Shown: positions 52,628 through 60,582 of the stretch, piece by piece | Numbering within the stretch: the first letter of the stretch is position 1 | Layout: every line of letters begins with the position of its first letter | Assembly (NCBI RefSeq): GCF_001895025.1 | Contig: NZ_BCXI01000003.1 | Location: 147,131 to 211,130, forward strand | DNA length: 64,000 nucleotides | Reading direction: 5' to 3' | From: Rhodococcus zopfii NBRC 100606 = JCM 9919 | Lineage (GTDB): Bacteria; Actinomycetota; Actinomycetes; Mycobacteriales; Mycobacteriaceae | Position numbers and translations under genes: made by a program | Notes under the pieces: generated by a model | Database searches by the model: none | What the model was told of the DNA's origin: nothing | The model's input: only the letters and a program-made list of their open reading frames with translations

Positions 52628-52858
52628 GAGGGTCCCTTCATCTGCGGGCCTGTCGGCCCGTCCATGTTTTCGGTACTTCTGGGTTTCCACCCAAACTCAT
52701 AAGTACACCCTGCGCAACACTCGGACGCAGCCGGTTCCGGCATATCCGACGTACCGCTGTCGAGGGCTGTTGGATGGTTCGGAATGCGACAAAGGTCTCT
52801 ACCAGTGCAAACGTAGGCAGATTCGGCGCGAAGGTAAACCGGACATTAACATTACGGG

Positions 52859-54013
52859 GTGTTTCGGCCACTTCCGAGCGATCCGGCACGCGGCGGCGAA
52901 GCGCCGCGGGTCGAATTTCCGGGCGTGAATCTGCTGAAGACACTCGCCGTTCTGGCCGTCGTGTATTCGCATATCTCGTTCTATCTGATCGACGATCTCG
53001 GCACCGGATGGTGGGGGATCGACCTCGTCTACGACGTTCTCGTCGACGGCGCGAAACTCAACCAGCACCTCTCGTTCCTCGGCGTCGCCGCGTTCATGAT
53101 GCTGACCGGGATGCTCATCACCCGATCCGCGATCCGGCAGGACGCCCGCCCGTTCCTCATCGCCCGCGGGGCCCGCCTGCTGCCCGGATTCTGGGTCGCG
53201 GTCCTCGCCGCGATCGTGCTGGTGCGACTCGGCATCAACGGCATGTTCAGCGGGCAGACCGGAATCTCCGACGTCGAAGCGGCACTCAGCTTCTTCCTCG
53301 GCGGCTTCTTCCTCAAACCCGAGGTCGCGGTGCTCGGCGTGACCTGGACCCTCGCGGTCCAGGTCACGTTCTATCTCTACTGCGTGATCGCGCGCCCGCT
53401 CCTGCGGGCCGCGCCGACCGCGATGCCGACCCTCGGCGCCGCGGTATGCATGATGGTGATCTTCTACAACCTGTACATCCCGCAGCCGTACGCGGTGCCG
53501 TTCCTGTCGAAGATCGCCGCGACCCTCCCGACCGTCTTCCTCGGCCAGATCATCTACCTGGGCTGGGCGCGGCTGGCCCGACCCCGCGCGCTGATCCTCG
53601 CGATGCTCGCGCAGGTGATGGTCGTGTGGGTGGCCACCGACTACCAGGTGTACTGGGCCGGCACCCGCTACCTGTGGACGATCGTCGTGGTCACCGCGAC
53701 CGTCGTGTTGCTCGCCCGCTACGACGGCCGGCTCGCCCGCTCACGGGTCGTGTACTGGACGGCGACCCGCAGCTTCGCGATCTACCTCGTGCACACGCTC
53801 GTGCTGTACCGGGTGTACGAGAACACGGTCGGACATCTCGGCCGTACCGGTGCCGTGCTCGCGTTCGCGGTGGTGTGCGGGCTCGTGTCCGAGGCGCTCT
53901 ACCGCTTCGTCGAGGTCCCGGCCGGGCGCTGGATCACCGACCGGTGGGTCCTCCGCACACCGGCGACCGGTGCCGCCGTCGCGACCCGGACCGAGAGCGA
54001 AACGCGCGCGTAG
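52859..54013 (+). CDS. acyltransferase-3 family membrane protein
   Basis: A 384-residue membrane O-acyltransferase with about ten helices (Acyl_transf_3/OafA type). [19 protein letters not shown] carries the conserved histidine and [17 protein letters not shown] the R/K-x10-H-like N-terminal set; [11 protein letters not shown] is the conserved arginine motif. The C-terminus has [19 protein letters not shown] at 52859 is the earliest sensible start. The acceptor (surface glycan or lipid) is unknown. The 231-bp gap to sodA holds both promoters, not resolved. Confidence 0.85.
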   Translation: MFRPLPSDPARGGEAPRVEFPGVNLLKTLAVLAVVYSHISFYLIDDLGTGWWGIDLVYDVLVDGAKLNQHLSFLGVAAFMMLTGMLITRSAIRQDARPFLIARGARLLPGFWVAVLAAIVLVRLGINGMFSGQTGISDVEAALSFFLGGFFLKPEVAVLGVTWTLAVQVTFYLYCVIARPLLRAAPTAMPTLGAAVCMMVIFYNLYIPQPYAVPFLSKIAATLPTVFLGQIIYLGWARLARPRALILAMLAQVMVVWVATDYQVYWAGTRYLWTIVVVTATVVLLARYDGRLARSRVVYWTATRSFAIYLVHTLVLYRVYENTVGHLGRTGAVLAFAVVCGLVSEALYRFVEVPAGRWITDRWVLRTPATGAAVATRTESETRA

Positions 54014-54023
54014 CATCGGGACC

Positions 54024-54692
54024 ATGTCCTGGTTCGACGAGATCTACTCCGATAAGACCGCCAAATCCGTGATGGTCAGCCGCGAGCAGGCATTGCCCGG
54101 ACGACCCGACCCCATCCCCGTGCCCGACGGGCACTACGTCAACGGACATCGCCTCACCCCGCCGTTCCCGGACGGCCTGCAGACGGCCGTCGTCGGCATG
54201 GGCTGTTTCTGGGGGGCCGAGAAGGAGTTCTGGGAACTCGACGGTGTGTACTCGACCGCGGCCGGCTACGCGGGTGGTTACACCCCCAACCCCACCTACG
54301 AGGAGGTCTGCTCGGGGCGCACCGGGCACACCGAGGTGGTGCTCGTCGTCTTCGACCCCCAGGTGATCGGATACGCGCAGATCCTGCAGCAGTTCTGGGA
54401 GAACCACGACCCCACGCAGGGCATGCGGCAGGGCAACGACCGCGGCACCCAGTACCGGTCCGCGATCTACACGTTCGACGAATCGCAGATCGAGGTCGCC
54501 GAGGCCACCGCGGAAGCGTTCGGCAAGCGCCTGGCCGCAGCCGGATACGGCGCGATCACCACCGAGATCGCCCCGCTGACGCAGTTCTACTACGCCGAGG
54601 ACTACCACCAGCAGTACCTCGCGAAGAACCCGAACGGTTATTGCCCGGTGCACGCGACCGGTGTCAGCTGCCCCGTCGGTCTCGGTCTCTGA
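54024..54692 (+). CDS. msrA: peptide methionine sulfoxide reductase MsrA
   Basis: A 222-residue MsrA reducing methionine-S-sulfoxide in proteins. Catalytic Cys61 lies in [44 protein letters not shown] and the C-terminal [14 protein letters not shown] resolving cysteines follow. An N-terminal extension of about 50 residues is usual for the actinobacterial form. TAGCAT at 54011-54016 (its TAG also being the upstream stop codon) lies seven bases before the ATG, fitting a leaderless mRNA. It fits the oxidative-stress theme with sodA. Confidence 0.94.
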   Translation: MSWFDEIYSDKTAKSVMVSREQALPGRPDPIPVPDGHYVNGHRLTPPFPDGLQTAVVGMGCFWGAEKEFWELDGVYSTAAGYAGGYTPNPTYEEVCSGRTGHTEVVLVVFDPQVIGYAQILQQFWENHDPTQGMRQGNDRGTQYRSAIYTFDESQIEVAEATAEAFGKRLAAAGYGAITTEIAPLTQFYYAEDYHQQYLAKNPNGYCPVHATGVSCPVGLGL

Positions 54693-54793
54693 CGGCTCTC
54701 CCCGGATCGGACCAACAGCCCTCGCGCACGCCGGTGCCCATGTGATATAAGGCCTACCCTCTTGCCCTTCCCGGTTCGGCGGACCAACCTGGA

Positions 54794-55426
54794 ATGAGCA
54801 ACGGACGTGGGGGAAGGACCGGATTCGACATGGTGAACAGCACGGCGGCGTATCTGCGAACCGCGCGCCGATCCTCCCGGCGTCGCAATCCTCTCGTACG
54901 CCGCACCGACCGGATCGAAGCGCGGCTTGTGGCCGTACTCATCGTCCTCGTCGCCGCGATGATTCCGGTGTCCGTGTGGGCGGGGGCCCACACCTGGGAC
55001 ACCCAGCTCGAGATGTCGGCCCAGCAGACCGCGGAGCGGTCCCTGGTGACGGCCACGACCGAGGACATCCCGGCGACGCCCGCCGCCACCTACGGCGACT
55101 ACGCGCTCGCCGGGCCTGCGACGGTCCCGGCCTCGTGGACGTGGGGCCGCGAGACCCGACACGGCAACATCGAAGTCGACGCCACCACCGCGGCCGGCAG
55201 CCAGGTTCCGGTCTGGGTCGACGCCGACGGCCGGCAGACGCTGCCGCCGATGGATGCGACGAGCGCAAAGGTGTCGTCGGTGCTGGTGGGCGTGTCCGCC
55301 TGGATCGGGACGATGCTCGTCGCCGGTGCGGTGTTCACTCTCACCCGGTGGCGCCTGGATCTCGCGCGCGCCCGCCGGTGGAGCCGGGACATCGAGATCT
55401 TCCTCGGCTCCACCAACAGCTACTGA
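54794..55426 (+). CDS. Rv1733c-like two-helix membrane protein
   Basis: A 210-residue protein of the Rv1733c family: RRNPLVRRTDRIEARLVAV leading into the first membrane helix, an extracytoplasmic middle (TWDTQLEMSAQQTAERSLV; VPVWVDADGRQTLPP) and a second helix (GVSAWIGTMLVAGAVFTLTR) before a basic tail with WSRDI. In M. tuberculosis the relative is a dormancy-associated antigen; function unknown. An ATG 12 codons in is an alternative start. Confidence 0.85.
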   Translation: MSNGRGGRTGFDMVNSTAAYLRTARRSSRRRNPLVRRTDRIEARLVAVLIVLVAAMIPVSVWAGAHTWDTQLEMSAQQTAERSLVTATTEDIPATPAATYGDYALAGPATVPASWTWGRETRHGNIEVDATTAAGSQVPVWVDADGRQTLPPMDATSAKVSSVLVGVSAWIGTMLVAGAVFTLTRWRLDLARARRWSRDIEIFLGSTNSY

Positions 55427-55443
55427 TCCGTCGGCGCCAGAGC

Positions 55444-56373
55444 TCAGCGCACCGCCGGCAGTACTTCCTGCGCGACCAGCTCGAGGTGGTCGAGATCCGC
55501 GAGATCGAGAATCTGCAGGTAGATTCGCTGCGTTCCGACCTCGGCGTAACGCCCGATCTTCTCGACGACCTCCGCCGGCGTGCCGGCCAGGCCGTTCTCG
55601 CGCAGTTCGTCGACCTCACGTCCGAGGCGTGCGGCACGACGGGCGATCTCGTCCTCGTCGCGTCCGCAGCACAGCACGAGCGCGTTCGACCACACGAGCT
55701 CCGCGGGGTCGCGGTCGACGGCGCGGCACGCATCCTGAACTCGCGCGAACAACCGGGCGGACTCCGCCGCCGACTCGAACGGCACGTTGAACTCGTCGGC
55801 GAAGCGGGCCGCGAGCGCGGGGGTACGGCGCTTGCCCTTGCCGCCGATGACGATCGGCGGACCCGGCCGCTGCGCGGGCTTCGCCAGGGCCGGCGAATCG
55901 AGGATCCGGTGGTGCGCGCCCTCGTACGAGAAGGTTTTTCCGACCGGGGTCTCCCACAGGCCGGTGATCACGGCCAGGGATTCCTCCAGCTTGTCGAAAC
56001 GCTCCTGCAAGGGCGGGAACGGGATGCCGTACGCGAGGTGCTCCTCCTCGTACCAGCCGGCGCCGATCCCGAAGTCGACGCGGCCGCCGCTCATCGCGTC
56101 GACCTGCGCGACGGTGATCGCGAGCGGTCCCGGATGCCGGAACGTCGCGGACGTGACGAGGGTGCCGAGCCGGATCGTCGAGGTTTCCCGCGCCAGGCCG
56201 GCCAGGGTGATCCACGCGTCGGTGGGGCCGGGCAGGCCCTTGCTGTTCATGGCGAGGTAGTGGTCGGATCGGAAGAACGCCCCGTATCCGAGCCGCTCGG
56301 CCGTCTGCGCGACAGCGAGGAGATCGGCATAAGTGGCGCCCTGCTGGGGTTCGGTGAAGATCCGTAGGTCCAT
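55444..56373 (-). CDS. LLM-class F420-dependent oxidoreductase
   Basis: A 309-residue luciferase-like oxidoreductase of the F420-dependent group (TIGR03560-like): LRIFTEPQQGATYADLLAVA, YGAFFRSDHYLAM, RLGTLVTSATFRHPG, DFGIGAGWYEEEHLAYGIPF and PPIVIGGKGKRRTPALAARF. It would use reduced F420 for an unknown substrate. AAAGGATCG precedes ATG 56373. Confidence 0.9.
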   Translation of the reverse strand: MDLRIFTEPQQGATYADLLAVAQTAERLGYGAFFRSDHYLAMNSKGLPGPTDAWITLAGLARETSTIRLGTLVTSATFRHPGPLAITVAQVDAMSGGRVDFGIGAGWYEEEHLAYGIPFPPLQERFDKLEESLAVITGLWETPVGKTFSYEGAHHRILDSPALAKPAQRPGPPIVIGGKGKRRTPALAARFADEFNVPFESAAESARLFARVQDACRAVDRDPAELVWSNALVLCCGRDEDEIARRAARLGREVDELRENGLAGTPAEVVEKIGRYAEVGTQRIYLQILDLADLDHLELVAQEVLPAVR

Positions 56374-56553
56374 GCCACGATCCTTTCAGTTCGGTGCCGA
56401 TACGTGCGCGGCGCGCCGACGGGCGGCGGCGGTGGTACGGGAGGTGCCGATGCGGCGCACGATGATTCGGACATGTCGCGGGGCTGGGATCGAAATGTTC
56501 CCGGGCAGTGCGGGGTACGAGCTGTGAATGACCCCGAAAACTGGGGATGAACC

Positions 56554-56571
56554 TGTGGAAACTGTGGATAA
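56554..56571 (-). other. two adjacent DnaA-box-like 9-mers
   Basis: In the 333-bp gap 56374-56706, plus-strand TGTGGAAAC (56554-56562) is immediately followed by TGTGGATAA (56563-56571), the exact complement of the DnaA box TTATCCACA. No dnaA, dnaN, gidB or recF is nearby, so this is not the origin by context. The rest of the gap shows no gene. Confidence 0.5.
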
Positions 56572-56706
56572 CTCCGTCGCCGTGGAGATTTCGGGCTCGC
56601 TTCTTGTCATGAATGTGGCCGCACCGTGACAACTGCGTAACGCGACGGTGGTGCAGCGTCGCGTCGACGGCTGCGGCACTGCATGCCGCGTGCCACTATT
56701 GACGAT

Positions 56707-57048
56707 GTGAGCTTCTCCGATGTTCCCACCGTATCGGTCGCCGATGTCCCGGAGGCCGGCGACGGCGTGGTGATCCTGGATGTGCGCGAAGCCGACGAAT
56801 GGAATTCGGGTCACGCACCGGGCGCGCAGCACATCCCGATCGGTGAGGTCCCCGCCCGTATCGAGGACATCGACATCGACGCCGAGGTCTACGTCGTGTG
56901 CCGGCAGGGCGGCCGATCCCTCGGTGTCGTCGCGTACCTCAACAACATCGGTTTCGACGCCTTCCAGGTCGACGGTGGCATGGTGGCCTGGCAGCGCAAC
57001 GGCCTGCCGCTGGCCTCCGACGGCGACATCCCGGCGAAGATCTTTTGA
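56707..57048 (+). CDS. single-domain rhodanese-like protein
   Basis: A 113-residue rhodanese domain: VVILDVREADEWNSGHAPGA and the catalytic loop VCRQGGRS with the persulfide cysteine. It would carry sulfane sulfur. GTG at 56707 is preferred over an in-frame ATG at 56683, as the domain begins there. The stop shares a base with the DUF4328 start (TGATG), linking them. Confidence 0.87.
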   Translation: MSFSDVPTVSVADVPEAGDGVVILDVREADEWNSGHAPGAQHIPIGEVPARIEDIDIDAEVYVVCRQGGRSLGVVAYLNNIGFDAFQVDGGMVAWQRNGLPLASDGDIPAKIF

Positions 57049-58100
57049 TGCCCGCCTATCAGATCTGCGTCCGCTGCGAACACCGCTGGCCGGTCACGGG
57101 CCAGCCGCGTCAATGGTGCCCCGGTTGCCGCGGGCTCCTGCTCTCGCCCGTCGACCCGCAGCGGCCGGTGCCGCCGGCGCGCCGCAACTTCCGTTGGGTG
57201 GCCGTCCCGTCCACCGGCACCGCGACCTCCCGCTCGGTCCCGCCCGGTCCGGGCAACTCGGCGGGCGGTCCGACACCTCGGTACGAGGAGGTGCCGCGCT
57301 GGGGTCTGCGCGATCCTCGCTCGATCCCGGACTTCGACGAACCGACCCGCGCCGAGAAACTCGCCGAGGTGGCACCGACGCTCCTCGTCGCGACGGCGGT
57401 GCTGTTCGCGGCCGCCGCCCTCGCCGAGACCGTCCGCTACGGGCTGCTGCTGTTCAACCGCACCCGTCTCGTCGATCCGGTCGCGCTCGCACTGTCCGAC
57501 GCCGCCGTCGGCTCCACCCAGGTGCTCGCGCCACTGGTCGCACTCGTTGCCGTCGTCGCGGCGGCCTTGCGGCTGATCCGGGTCCGCGCGCGTATGTACG
57601 CGGCGCGCGGGACCTCGGATCCGCGGCCGCCCGCACTGATCGTGCTCGGGTGCGCGATTCCGCTGGTCAATCTCGCGCTGCCGGGGGTGTTCCTCACCGA
57701 GATCGACGACGGGAGCCCGCGGCTGCGTCGTGCGATCCGCACGTGGTGGGTGCTGTGGGTGGTCAGCGCCGTCCTGGTCGTCGTGACCCTGCTGTGGCGG
57801 CAACGCGACACCCTGCAGGCCCGCGCGGACGGGGTGATCCTGTCCGCACTGGCCGCCGCGGTCGCCGCGGTCGTCGCCGTCGCGGCGCTGCGCGTGCTGC
57901 GGCTGTTCGACGGCGCCGACCTGCGCGGTCGCCCGCTGAAGTACCGGCAGCTCACCGTCGCGTCCGGCCCGGTGCACTCGCCGATCGCCCCGATCGAACC
58001 CGCCGCGCAGCGTTCTGTCCCCGACGAACCGGTCGAGGCCGTCGGATCGTCCGGCGGGTCTGCGCAGCGGCGGGAACCCACCGAGGCGGTCGTGTCGTGA
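57048..58100 (+). CDS. DUF4328 membrane protein with zinc-ribbon N-terminus
   Basis: A 350-residue protein. The N-terminus has CVRCEHRWPV ... CPGC, a CxxC pair typical of a zinc ribbon. A Pro-rich linker follows, then six or so helices of the DUF4328 family (AETVRYGLLLFNRTRLV; GCAIPLVNLALPGVFLTEI; RTWWVLWVVSAVL). Position before the glycerophosphodiesterase gene matches the Rv3843c/Rv3842c pair in M. tuberculosis. Function unknown. Confidence 0.85.
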   Translation: MPAYQICVRCEHRWPVTGQPRQWCPGCRGLLLSPVDPQRPVPPARRNFRWVAVPSTGTATSRSVPPGPGNSAGGPTPRYEEVPRWGLRDPRSIPDFDEPTRAEKLAEVAPTLLVATAVLFAAAALAETVRYGLLLFNRTRLVDPVALALSDAAVGSTQVLAPLVALVAVVAAALRLIRVRARMYAARGTSDPRPPALIVLGCAIPLVNLALPGVFLTEIDDGSPRLRRAIRTWWVLWVVSAVLVVVTLLWRQRDTLQARADGVILSALAAAVAAVVAVAALRVLRLFDGADLRGRPLKYRQLTVASGPVHSPIAPIEPAAQRSVPDEPVEAVGSSGGSAQRREPTEAVVS

Positions 58101-58870
58101 ACCAGCACGAAGCGCCCCGCGTCGTCGCGCACCGCGGCGCGTCCGCGGCCAAGGCCGAGCACACCCTCGCCGCCTACGAGCTGGCGTTGCGGGAAGGCGC
58201 CGACGGACTCGAATGCGACGTGCGGCTCACCCGGGACGGACACCTGGTGTGCGTCCACGACCGCACCATCGACCGCACGTCCTCGGGCACCGGTGTGGTC
58301 AGCGAGATGTCGCTCGACGAACTGTCGGCATTCGACTACGGCAACCCCGGCGAACCGGCGTCGCTGCTGACCCTGCGGCAACTCCTCGAACTGGTGCTGG
58401 ACTGGACGAGCCTGCCGGTCAAGTTGTTCGTCGAGACGAAACATCCGGTGCGCTACGGCGGACTCGTCGAAGCCAAACTGCTCGCAGAGCTCGCCCGATT
58501 CGGGCTGGCCACCCCCGCATCCGCGGATTTCTCGAGGATCGTGGTGATGTCGTTCGCGGCGAGCGCGGTGTGGCGGATCCGCCGGTCCGCGCCGCTGCTG
58601 CCGACCGTGCTGCTCGGCGACACCTCGCACTACCTGGGTGGCAGTGCCGCGACGACCGTCGGGGCGACCGCGATCGGACCGTCGATCGCGACGCTGCGCG
58701 AGCACCGCGACCTCGTGGACCGGGCAGCCGCGGCGGGCCGCGCGACCTACTGCTGGACGGTCGACGATCCGGTGGACGTGGAACTGTGCCGCGAACTCGG
58801 CGTCGGCTGGGTCGCCACGAACCATCCGGGGCGGACCAAGCAGCTACTGGCTGTTCAGGGCGGCGTGTAG
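58097..58870 (+). CDS. glpQ1: glycerophosphodiester phosphodiesterase (GlpQ1-like)
   Basis: A 257-residue GDPD that splits glycerophosphodiesters to sn-glycerol-3-phosphate and an alcohol. It shows VVAHRGASAAKAEHTLAAY (HRG and the conserved Glu), GLECDVRLTRDGHLVCVHD (metal ligands and catalytic histidine), VKLFVETKH and the C-terminal TYCWTVDDP. It overlaps the DUF4328 gene by 4 bp (GTGA). No signal peptide. Confidence 0.9.
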   Translation: MNQHEAPRVVAHRGASAAKAEHTLAAYELALREGADGLECDVRLTRDGHLVCVHDRTIDRTSSGTGVVSEMSLDELSAFDYGNPGEPASLLTLRQLLELVLDWTSLPVKLFVETKHPVRYGGLVEAKLLAELARFGLATPASADFSRIVVMSFAASAVWRIRRSAPLLPTVLLGDTSHYLGGSAATTVGATAIGPSIATLREHRDLVDRAAAAGRATYCWTVDDPVDVELCRELGVGWVATNHPGRTKQLLAVQGGV

Positions 58871-58879
58871 GTTGGCGCG

Positions 58880-59800
58880 GTGGCCAAGAAGAGCAAGAGA
58901 AACAGTGGACCGAAGCCCGGCAGCAACCGCGCCGCCAAGCTCGAGCAGCGGCGGGCCGAACGGGAAGCGGCGTCGTCCTCGGTGACGCGGCCCTTCGAGG
59001 GCCTGGCCGCCGAATGCGACCTCGTCGCGCTGCGCGAGTTCGTGCCGTCGGCGCTCGTCGAACTGCCGCTGGCGACCCCGGTCGAGGGCCGTACCCTCAT
59101 CGCCGCGACGGTGCTGCCCGGTGCGGTCGCCGCGCTGGTCCGCAACGAGGGCGACGACGTCGTCGCCTACGTCGGTCTGCAGTTGGCCGCACCCGGATCG
59201 GATCCGGCCGCCGACCTCGGTGCCGCGATCGAGTGGGCACGCACCGCCGAGCCCGGGACGTCGCTGCAGTCCGCGGGCGCCGATGCCGACACCCCGCGCC
59301 TGCAGGATCTCCTCGTCGCCGACGCCGTCCCGTCGATCACCGTGCACCAGGACTTCAACTGGTGGATCCCCGAGGGCGTCGAGGTCGCGGCGGACGTCGC
59401 GCACACCGTTTCGCACGCCAACGACGCGATCATGCCGTCGGCGCGGCTGTCCGGTGACGGCCTCGTCGGTGCCTGGTGGGTCGACGCCGGCGAGAAGGCG
59501 CACCTGCGGTGGGTGCGGCCCGAGGACGAGGACGCGCTGATGGTCGCGCTGTCGCGGGTGCACGCAGCCGGCGGACTGAACCTGGGTGAGGGATCGCGGT
59601 TCGCGGGTTCGTTCCGCACGCACGGCCTGCTGGTGCCGGTTTTCGATCTGGACCCGGAGAAGCATCCCGACGAGTGGATTGCGCCGACCCTCGAGTTCGG
59701 CGCCCGCCTCGACGACGCGTTGGCCGACGATACGCCGCTCACCGCCGCCGAGCGGCGTTCGCGTGACGGCCTGCGCGGCCGTCAGGTGACCCTGCGCTGA
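58880..59800 (+). CDS. DUF5926 family protein
   Basis: A 306-residue actinobacterial protein with a basic N-terminal tail (AKKSKRNSGPKPGSNRAAKL) followed by the DUF5926 domain (ITVHQDFNWWIPEGVEV; VGAWWVDAGEKAHLRWV; GLLVPVFDLDPEKHPDEW). Function unknown; the basic tail suggests nucleic acid or ribosome contact. TAGGTT at 58868-58873 (using the upstream stop TAG) lies six bases before GTG 58880, consistent with leaderless expression. Confidence 0.85.
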   Translation: MAKKSKRNSGPKPGSNRAAKLEQRRAEREAASSSVTRPFEGLAAECDLVALREFVPSALVELPLATPVEGRTLIAATVLPGAVAALVRNEGDDVVAYVGLQLAAPGSDPAADLGAAIEWARTAEPGTSLQSAGADADTPRLQDLLVADAVPSITVHQDFNWWIPEGVEVAADVAHTVSHANDAIMPSARLSGDGLVGAWWVDAGEKAHLRWVRPEDEDALMVALSRVHAAGGLNLGEGSRFAGSFRTHGLLVPVFDLDPEKHPDEWIAPTLEFGARLDDALADDTPLTAAERRSRDGLRGRQVTLR

Positions 59801-59819
59801 ACATTTCCTGAACGGAAAC

Positions 59820-59861
59820 GGCACCGTCCGGAAGACCCGAATCGGTCTGCCGGACGGTGCC
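59820..59861. terminator. bidirectional hairpin terminator
   Basis: GGCACCGTCCGG facing CCGGACGGTGCC, with an inner AGACC/GGTCT stem, giving a near-continuous hairpin between the convergent DUF5926 and ferritin genes. Confidence 0.8.
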
Positions 59862-59906
59862 GCGTTTCGAGATGAACCCCGTTCGGAAATGAACCCCAGG
59901 GCGAAC

Positions 59907-60461
59907 TCAGATGGTGCCGCCGGCCGCAGCCGGAGCGTTCACCGCCGGAGCCGCGACCCTGCTGTTGATCTCCCGGGCCACGAAATCCTCGATGTGGAAC
60001 AGGCTCGTGCCGGCGCGGTCGGCGACCGTGAGCAGCGTGTTCATGGTGGCGACCTCCTCGACCTGTTCCTGGAGGAACCACTGCATGAACTGCTCGCCGA
60101 GGTAGTCGCCGTCGTCGCGAGCGGCGCGGGCGAGCTCGACGATCTGCTCGGTGACCCTCTGTTCCTGCGTCAACGCGAGGGCGATGGCCTCGCGGGCGCT
60201 GTCGAACATCGACTGCACGGCGTCGACACCGGTGAGGTCGACCGCCATATCCCGGTCCAGGAAGTACTGGACGATCATCATCGCGTGATTGCGCTCCTCG
60301 ACGGACTGCGCGTAGAAGAGCTTGGCCAGCTGCGGCAGATCGGTGTTGTCGAAGAACACTGCGACGGCGATGTACTGATGCGACGCGGTGAATTCGTTGC
60401 GGATCTGATCGTGCAGCAGCGAATGGAATTTGCTCTTGTTCGTCGCACCCATGGTCGTCAT
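59907..60461 (-). CDS. bfrB: ferritin BfrB (iron storage)
   Basis: A 184-residue non-haem ferritin closely resembling M. tuberculosis BfrB (181). It assembles into a 24-mer that oxidises and stores iron. Ferroxidase residues are in QIRNEFTASHQYIAVAV, SVEERNHAMMIVQYFLDRD and FMQWFLQEQVEEVATMN. A C-terminal Ala/Pro-rich tail is usual for this group. ATG at 60461 is chosen; upstream in-frame codons run through the promoter. Two IdeR-like boxes lie at 60519-60562. Confidence 0.94.
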   Translation of the reverse strand: MTTMGATNKSKFHSLLHDQIRNEFTASHQYIAVAVFFDNTDLPQLAKLFYAQSVEERNHAMMIVQYFLDRDMAVDLTGVDAVQSMFDSAREAIALALTQEQRVTEQIVELARAARDDGDYLGEQFMQWFLQEQVEEVATMNTLLTVADRAGTSLFHIEDFVAREINSRVAAPAVNAPAAAGGTI

Positions 60462-60518
60462 TGCGGTCACATTAGTGCAGGTCAGAGGCTCGCGCATCCA
60501 AACGGAGGCTACGCTCAT

Positions 60519-60562
60519 CAAGATCAGCCTTGCCTTGGCTGACTAGTGTGAGCCAAGCCTGA
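60519..60562. promoter_or_regulatory. tandem IdeR/DtxR-type iron boxes upstream of bfrB
   Basis: Two 19-bp imperfect palindromes, CAAGATCAGCCTTGCCTTG (60519-60537) and TAGTGTGAGCCAAGCCTGA (60544-60562), six bases apart, each matching about 11-12 of 19 positions of TTAGGTTAGSCTAACCTAA. Tandem boxes at this distance before bfrB are known in mycobacteria, where IdeR with iron activates the gene. Confidence 0.5.
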
Positions 60563-60582
60563 GTTCATTCCGAGCCCCTTTG

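Noticed and set aside
56374..56706. Replication origin
   Set aside because: Only two adjacent DnaA-like boxes and no dnaA, dnaN, recF or gidB nearby.
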